From the NCBI GenBank assembly GCA_963678705.1, contig OY783210.1, forward strand, positions 15,935,331-15,999,330: a DNA stretch of 64,000 bases. The letters are read 5' to 3'. This stretch comes from Panorpa germanica (lineage: Eukaryota > Arthropoda > Insecta > Mecoptera > Panorpidae). The notes beneath the pieces were generated by a model, which was not told the DNA's origin, did not search any database, and worked only from the letters and a program-made list of their open reading frames with translations. This document shows positions 57,841-64,000 of the stretch, one piece after another. The position numbers were made by a program, and so were the translations under genes. Within the stretch, counting starts at the first letter, position 1, and each line of letters starts with the position of its first letter.

Positions 57841-59971
57841 AATGTTGGCAGTAGAAATAGAAGCTCCTTTCAAACAAATTGGCAGAGTGGATCACAGATT
57901 TTTCAGATTTTTATTTAGCATGTTACAAATAACATAAAAAGAATTTACTACGCGAACATCTGCCAAAAATTCAAATATTTCGCATTCTCTCTTGTTGTCT
58001 AAATTGTAAAATTATTGTAGAAGTAATTGAGGCACTCCACGAAACGAAAATCTATTATTTCTAAAAGAAAGATACAATTATTGTAAACATAGAGCATATA
58101 TGAAAAGGTATTAACAATTAAAATAAGATCTGTTCCCCATAGCTTTTCTAATCTTTCTTATCAGCGTTTCATGCAAATATTTGAAAAATTTACTCACAAT
58201 ATGAATGCAGCTACTCATCTCTCGGATATTGCCAGTAACTGAAACAGAAAAATTTAATTCGATACATTTTTAAAGAAAGTAACAGTAATATATATATATA
58301 TTTTAAATATATAGGGTAGTTAATCACTTTTGTACACAATTTGATGAAATTCAAATATGTTATAAGTTATAATGAAATTTCAAATGTTTTGACTAGCTAT
58401 GAAAAGAGATATTAATAATTAGAGCATAGAGCAATAAGAACACATAGTTAATATGCAGGAGGCCTACAAAGTATAATAGTTCTCATTCTAATGTATGGTA
58501 TATCTAGAGAACGGTATTATAGATATTTGTTTAAGGCTGCAGTCTACCTACAAAAAAATGTACTAAATCACGGTCCACGAATTTTAGATTGGTGCTCTTT
58601 TTTTTAAACTAATGAAGAAGGACTGAATATTTGATCTTAAGATGTACATTTTGCATTTTCTGCGTATTAAAGAAATGGTAAGCAAATAAACAAGAGCTAT
58701 ATTGGACTAAATTTTATATGGAAACAGTTAAAAATAATAAGAATCGGAAACATACATTTCAATCCCACATACTTCACCAATATTTTGTGGAAGACATAAT
58801 TAAATTTCATTGATTCCTGTGTACTGATATATTCTAGAGGAATAACTTTAAATTCTTTGACAAACTAGTAGAGAACATATAAAGGTTTAAAGTTGACGGG
58901 TTGGCGAGTTGAAAGGTTTAAAAACAGTATGTGCGTAGTGCAGATTGGTTTCGCAATTTGCAACGTTGTATGTTGTCATGCTTTGCGGCCATACGCTTAG
59001 GCCGCGATAGGGTCCTCGCCTACTATTTCTAACAGGGTACGCCTGCTACACTAAACACAATACGTACCTTACTATATACGATAGTATTGCCATATGTCGC
59101 AACAGTGTGATTGTATTGACACCGAAAAAAATAAAATACTATTCTTTATAGTATACATAAGATTTGTACTGAATATCCGGTTATACTTTTGCCTAAGATT
59201 GTTACTGGTGCACTAGTTTTTTTGCAAGATTTTTTCAGTAACTGGTTTGGCCTTTGCTGACCGCTAAAGCCTAAACACCATAAAATGTGTTCCATATTTT
59301 AATATGTAAATTACATATAAAGAAAGAAACATCATGGGAAAATAAAATCTGCGTAGTAATTATGAATTAATTTCACATATAATGATGAATCAAGTTAAAT
59401 CATTAGTCTTGGTTTGTACTGCACTGACACTGAGGTAAAGCCGGATGTACACGATATTTTTATGTCGTTTGAACTTGACTATGAACAACTATGATATAAT
59501 ATATACTTTGCATACCACTTTTTTCAAGTGTTCAAGTCGTTTTTTACATTTCCGACAGTCATTCTTTTTGAATTATTATTTATTTATTTATTTTATATGG
59601 ATACGGAATTAGTTTTATTTTCATAAATTAAATAGGTATTAAATGGTGAAAAGTTAATCAATTTTGTATAATAGTTCTATTAAATTATAACTAATAACAG
59701 TAGAAACAAATTAAAAAAATAATTAATATATTCACTAAGCAGGAAATTGTGATTTTCAACGGATCTTATAATTAAATTAGATGAAGAGGTCTTGATACTT
59801 ATAAAATAACCTCTTAGTACTTTGTAGAAAATTGTACAAGCATTTCATTGTAACAGTTGTTACAGCTCCGAGCTATATATATATATTTGATATAAAATTT
59901 GAAATTAGAATTAGGATTGATATTTTAAATTTCACATCAGAAGTGGGAAGTTCATTTTTCAATCTCACATA
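57841..59971. other. AT-rich region without a recognised gene
   Basis: No supportable coding sequence. Short fragments near 58110 and 58395 (GGTATTAACAATTAAAAT, GAGATATTAATAATTAGAG) resemble the 3' half of the 608-bp MITE family. Confidence 0.35.
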
Positions 59972-60304
59972 TCTTAATATATATAAATTACGTGTCACTG
60001 TGTTGTCCGCTATGGACTCCTAAACTACTTAACCGATTTTAATGAAATTTGTACACCGTGTGCAGTTTGACCCAACTTGAAAGATAGGATACCTTGCATC
60101 TCAATTTATTTATCTTATTGCTAATTATTTGTCTATTAATTATCTGTATATGACATATGACATCGGGCGACGATGATGGCGACATCTGTTGACTAGATTG
60201 AGCAAATATTCTGTTGAGTAAATCGAAATCTGTTGACTAGATTGAGTAAATATTCAATAGATGGCGCTACGTTAGGCACAGCAACGCGTGGCCGGGACAG
60301 CTAG
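59972..60304 (+). mobile_element. Non-autonomous Helitron, copy 2 (333 bp)
   Basis: Begins TCTTAATATATATAAATTAC and ends GTGGCCGGGACAGCTAG followed by T. Matches 53300-53647 throughout in the same orientation, with small deletions and a different arrangement of the GTTGACTAGATTGAG duplication. Confidence 0.85.
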
Positions 60305-60884
60305 TATGCATATATATATTTGTTACCAGGTTCAATGACGTCATTATTTCTCCATAGTAAACAGAACCTTTAAAAATATTTTTCATTCTATTTTTGATTG
60401 CAATACTTATGAATATATTTACCGGTACCTCAAGAGCTTCGTTACCAAGTTTTATCTATAATATTTGCTATTTTCAATAGAATAGTCAATACATTGTATT
60501 CCATCGAATAATAGAACTAGTTCTATAATGGCACAAACACTACGACTCGAGGTATATATATATAAATACAACTACAAAAATATCTCTTTTTTGTGCTATT
60601 TTTTGTTCCAAAGTCTCTTGTTTTATTTTTGTATTCTTTTAAACATTTTTTATAGCTGTAGATTTAGAATTGTTGTTTAATGAATCGATAAGTCGTGAAT
60701 CACGCACGGATCCTGTGATTGGTTTATAATATAACATTTGTATATCCATCTTAAACCTGTTCACTTTAACTTTCTCAAACTTGTATTGGTTCCCATAGAT
60801 CTAAATCTGTAGAAGAATAGAGACGTACTATATTACCGGTAAATACTCAAAGATTTACTATAGGGTGTTTCAACGAGAGATCAC

Positions 60885-60932
60885 TGCTCTCACTTCTGAA
60901 TTTTTTCATCAGATCTGGGTTTTTTTCTTTTT
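60885..60932 (+). repeat. Short dispersed repeat (AGATCTGGGTTTTTT)
   Basis: CTCACTTCTGAATTTTTTCA then AGATCTGGGTTTTTT. Related copies at 62976-63020 and 63318-63372 read CCACCCAGATCTGGRTTTTTT. Three copies lie within 2.5 kb. Class unknown. Confidence 0.45.
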
Positions 60933-61045
60933 AACTGGGTGGATACATTTTTTTCATAACATTTTTACCCGTTTGTGATTTTCTTGTTTTGGTAATTTCA
61001 TGAAAGAAAAGGTAACTAGATATAGTTGCTTTCATGTGAGACTTA

Positions 61046-61458
61046 GGTCCTCCGCACATGAGGCGACTGATTGCAAACCTTAGCCTCGAATCGAATGAGA
61101 ATGGGACTGTGTTGTTAGTGAGAGAATGAAAGTGTATACAAGTGAGAGAAAACACACGGCACGAACGAAACTGAACTGGTTTTGAACACGTGTTCAGCAG
61201 TTCTGTTTCTCGGTCGCAAGGCAAGCTTGGTTGCATGCTTTTGATGGTGTCATCATGAGCAGAGATGTGCATAAATACTATTCAAAAGTATTTAAATACT
61301 TGCATACATACAAATACGACACAATAAAATCCCCTTTTATGCTATTGTTAAAAATTCTAGAGTCACAAAACACGGCTCGACATGGCTCGTTTTTCGTTTT
61401 TGTTGGAAACTCCGTTACTCGGCTAGTTTGCAATCAGTCGACTCGTGTGCGGAGGGCC
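61046..61458. mobile_element. 413-bp MITE, PIF/Harbinger-like, TTA target duplication
   Basis: Left end GGTCCTCCGCACATGAGGCG, continuing ACTGATTGCAAAC; the reverse complement of the right end reads GGCCCTCCGCACACGAGTCG, continuing ACTGATTGCAAAC. TTA lies directly outside on both sides (61043-61045, 61459-61461). GG-start ends with a 3-bp TWA duplication fit PIF/Harbinger. The open frames inside are not host genes; the same interior occurs at 16965-17345. Confidence 0.82.
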
Positions 61459-61461
61459 TTA

Positions 61462-63042
61462 AAATAAGCAAGTTGTTTAGACTGAAACATAGTTCATAAG
61501 ACCTATTAAAATAACGCTTTAAATATTTGACTAAGAAGTTAAAATAACCAGAATCTATTCTATTTAGTGTATATTTTGTCATACATTAGTGGAAATTTGT
61601 CACCTACCTACCTAGAGGGTAGAGTTCCCCGTTGTCATTTATGATTCTTTATATTTACTTTATTTTGCATTGTGAAGAAGTGCTCATCAGAAAAGTCAAG
61701 CGATCATATCACTTGCAGATTGCAATAGTGACACAATTGAAGAGTTCTTCATTTTGGCTTTGACGAGAATTATGTCCTAAATTGAAAATACTTTATTATA
61801 CTACTTTTCTTTTTCAAAAAAATACATGTCCTAACTACAAATTTCTTAACTCTCAAGTAAAATAAAACTAAGTGAATTTTTCGAACAGCCGTTTCTTATA
61901 TTTTATGTTTTTTTTTGTAGTTGTTTTGCTAATACAATCAGCAAGTTATATAATAGATATCGTATTCTAAAAAACATAATATTACTAAATATAATATAGT
62001 TTAGGACGAAATTAAACAAAATTGTTCATAAATTGGAAATCGATGACGAGGTTCTACGGTAGTTGCCAACGCGTATGTGTGCAACATGGACATTTACAAG
62101 AACCTCAAGTTCGTTGCAGTCACAATGGAAATTAAGAAATGTGCAAAGAAGCACGAACATCGAAACGGTACACCTGCTTAAAACAGATGAATTAGTGAGA
62201 GTTCTTACAGAAACAAAGTCGTTTCAGATAATTTAAAGAGCAATGATACATAACGCGAAGAACACCTTAATTTTAATTTTTTTTCTCGAGTTTTTACTGC
62301 AACAAATAGGTTACGTTTTTTTGGAACACCCTTTAAATATCCTATTCAATTATACATGTAGAATATTACTTTATGATATTCTTATGAATGTAAAAGCAAA
62401 TAGTTTAGCAGGTTATAGAACAACTATATCTATCTCAACTTTACCAATAATATTTCTAATATTTTCTTCTCTGTTACTCATAGATAATATCAATTTTATT
62501 AACCCATTATTAATTTTTTTAATTTCATACTATTTCAAAAGTAATAAGTAATACTAATTTACATGTACGTTGTTGTTATTTATTATTATAATAAAAGGAT
62601 CGATACAAGATAGAACGTGTCCCAATACCGGATCGGAACATGTAGTTTGTAGCATTATCACTACGTTTGCGCAATTTGTAGTATTTTTCCAATATCTTTC
62701 TGGTATCGGTGGCCTATATTGAAAATGAAAATATTATGATTTAACAAAAACTTCATAGAGTATGGATATCTTAGATAAAGCTAAAAAAGGTTTACAGAGT
62801 TGAAAATTACGCACCACTATAAAACAAAGAAAAAATGTACAATTTAGTGCACCCTTCCCAGTAAACATTTTGGAGTCACTTTGACATTATATTGAAAATG
62901 CGTAAGATATTTTGGTCATGAATGCGTTCATTTGCAGTTCGCATTGGGATCTAGTCCTAGCATTCTTTCCTGGTTTTTTCCACCCAGATCTGGATTTTTT
63001 GATTGTCATATAGGTCGATAATAATCGGATTAAAAAAGAAGG
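61462..63042. other. AT-rich region without a recognised gene
   Basis: No supportable coding sequence. The plus-strand open frame at 62243-62551 is hydrophobic and AT-driven (Ile, Leu, Phe, Asn) with no family motif; I do not call it a gene. Confidence 0.35.
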
Positions 63043-63249
63043 TATAGTTCAAATTACGAGAGTTCGGCAGCAACTCAAGTTGTGCCGTATAAATCTACAA
63101 TACAAAGAAAAAGCATTGTCTCACTAATTGTTTTATAAAATATACAGGTATGAATAAGATAAAATTCACCATCGTTCGTTGATTTATACGGTTCTTTATA
63201 GCCTCTTTTAAGCATGAATGACGGTCGAACTCTCGTAATTGGAACTATA
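63043..63249. mobile_element. 207-bp MITE of the TATAGTTC family
   Basis: Starts TATAGTTCAAATTACGAGAG and TTCGGCAG; ends CGAACTCTCGTAATTGGAAC and TATA. The inverted ends are about 25 bases with few mismatches. Same family as 34859-35076 and the end at 11277-11342. Confidence 0.75.
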
Positions 63250-64000
63250 ATTCATAGCAATATTATTAAATTCTGAACCCGCTGTTTCTTTATGTCTTAT
63301 CGCTAGTCTAAGCTCCCACTTCTGAGTTTCTCCACCCAGATCTGGGTTTTTTAATTATCATTGCTGTGGATAATAATTGGTTGGTAGGTTTTTTCTGGGT
63401 TTATTTAAAATTTGTTGATAGATGCACTGTATATATGATGAAAGTAGAAAATTTTGCATACACAATTTGACATAAGAACAAAAAGTCATTTCTTTTAATT
63501 GTTATCATAAAAAATCAAAAACATTATTGTTATTTTTAGCATAAAGCAAATTAAAATTAGGAAAAACCAAAAAGGAAAATTATCAGTTCCCAATTGATAA
63601 GGTTTCTTTCCGTCCTGAATAAGGAAATATTTGAAATTTCTAAAGTATTACAATAAAATGTTTAATTGCATAAGAGGAAAACAATTTACAAACAATATAA
63701 ACAAAAACTAGGAAAGATTAGTATCTACGTTTAAAAACAATAAGGATACATTTGGTGTTTCTAAAACATTGCAATAAAAATTAAAATTGGATACCAGGAA
63801 AACAATTAACTAACAGTATAAACAAAAACAAGTATAGATAATTGTTTGCAATTAAAAACACTTTTGATGCTTTATTTTGCATGTCGTGTTATATTCGTAC
63901 ATCAATTGCCATTACTTTAAAATTCCGCAGTTTATTTTTCTACACGCATAAAATCTCTTATTTAAAAATAAGAATAGAACAAATATGTAACTTAGGTAAA
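63250..64000. other. AT-rich window end without a recognised gene
   Basis: Includes one copy of the AGATCTGGGTTTTTT repeat (about 63318-63372) and two loosely similar stretches near 63650-63720 and 63765-63835 (TTACAATAAAA...GGAAAACAATT...AACAATATAAACAAAAAC), spaced about 115 bases, a probable local duplication. Confidence 0.35.

Noticed and set aside
61231-61467. Open frame with MSRDVHKYYSKVFKY
   Set aside because: It spans the right half and terminal repeat of the 61-kb PIF/Harbinger-like MITE.
62243-62551. 102-residue hydrophobic open frame
   Set aside because: Rich in Ile, Leu, Phe and Asn as expected from AT-rich DNA; no start context, family motif or neighbouring exons.

Overview
This window looks like nuclear DNA of an insect, probably a lepidopteran or a close relative, although the order is an inference. 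The evidence is spliced genes with GT-AG introns, a TATA plus TCAGT arthropod-type core promoter, two eukaryotic tRNA genes, Helitron copies of a type familiar from insects, many AT-rich MITEs, and an animal alkaline phosphatase. Base composition is strongly AT-rich throughout. Most of the 64 kb is intron or intergenic DNA filled with decayed mobile elements.

Layout. Positions 1-371 hold the last exons of an unidentified plus-strand gene, followed by its poly(A) signal. Positions 939-1478 hold a small complete three-exon plus-strand gene for a 136-residue protein I do not recognise. Positions 2086-6593 hold the most striking object: a foldback-like element. It has two long arrays of a 146-bp tandem repeat in opposite orientations, a central spacer made of two related hairpins, and about 205-bp direct repeats at the outer edges. 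A broken non-LTR retrotransposon gag fragment is caught inside its left edge.

Positions 7333-15980 (minus strand) hold a complete seven-exon alkaline phosphatase gene. A signal-peptide exon is separated from the body by a 6.6-kb first intron, and a convincing core promoter lies near 16200. The predicted protein has 525 residues, every metal ligand I can check and the catalytic serine, but no hydrophobic C-terminal tail. Its first intron carries at least four complete or near-complete MITEs and one MITE end.

From about 16.5 kb to 64 kb I find no convincing multi-exon protein gene. The stretch holds a divergent tRNA-Ala/tRNA-Ser pair near 52.5-52.9 kb, two Helitron copies, a pogo/Tigger transposase relic, PIF/Harbinger-like, hAT-like and other MITEs, tRNA-related SINE fragments, and several unclassified dispersed repeats. 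Two short open stretches (27.6 and 32.0 kb) could be exons or decayed coding sequence and are reported with low confidence.

All repeat boundaries, splice sites and similarities were read by eye from the sequence. No database search was possible.
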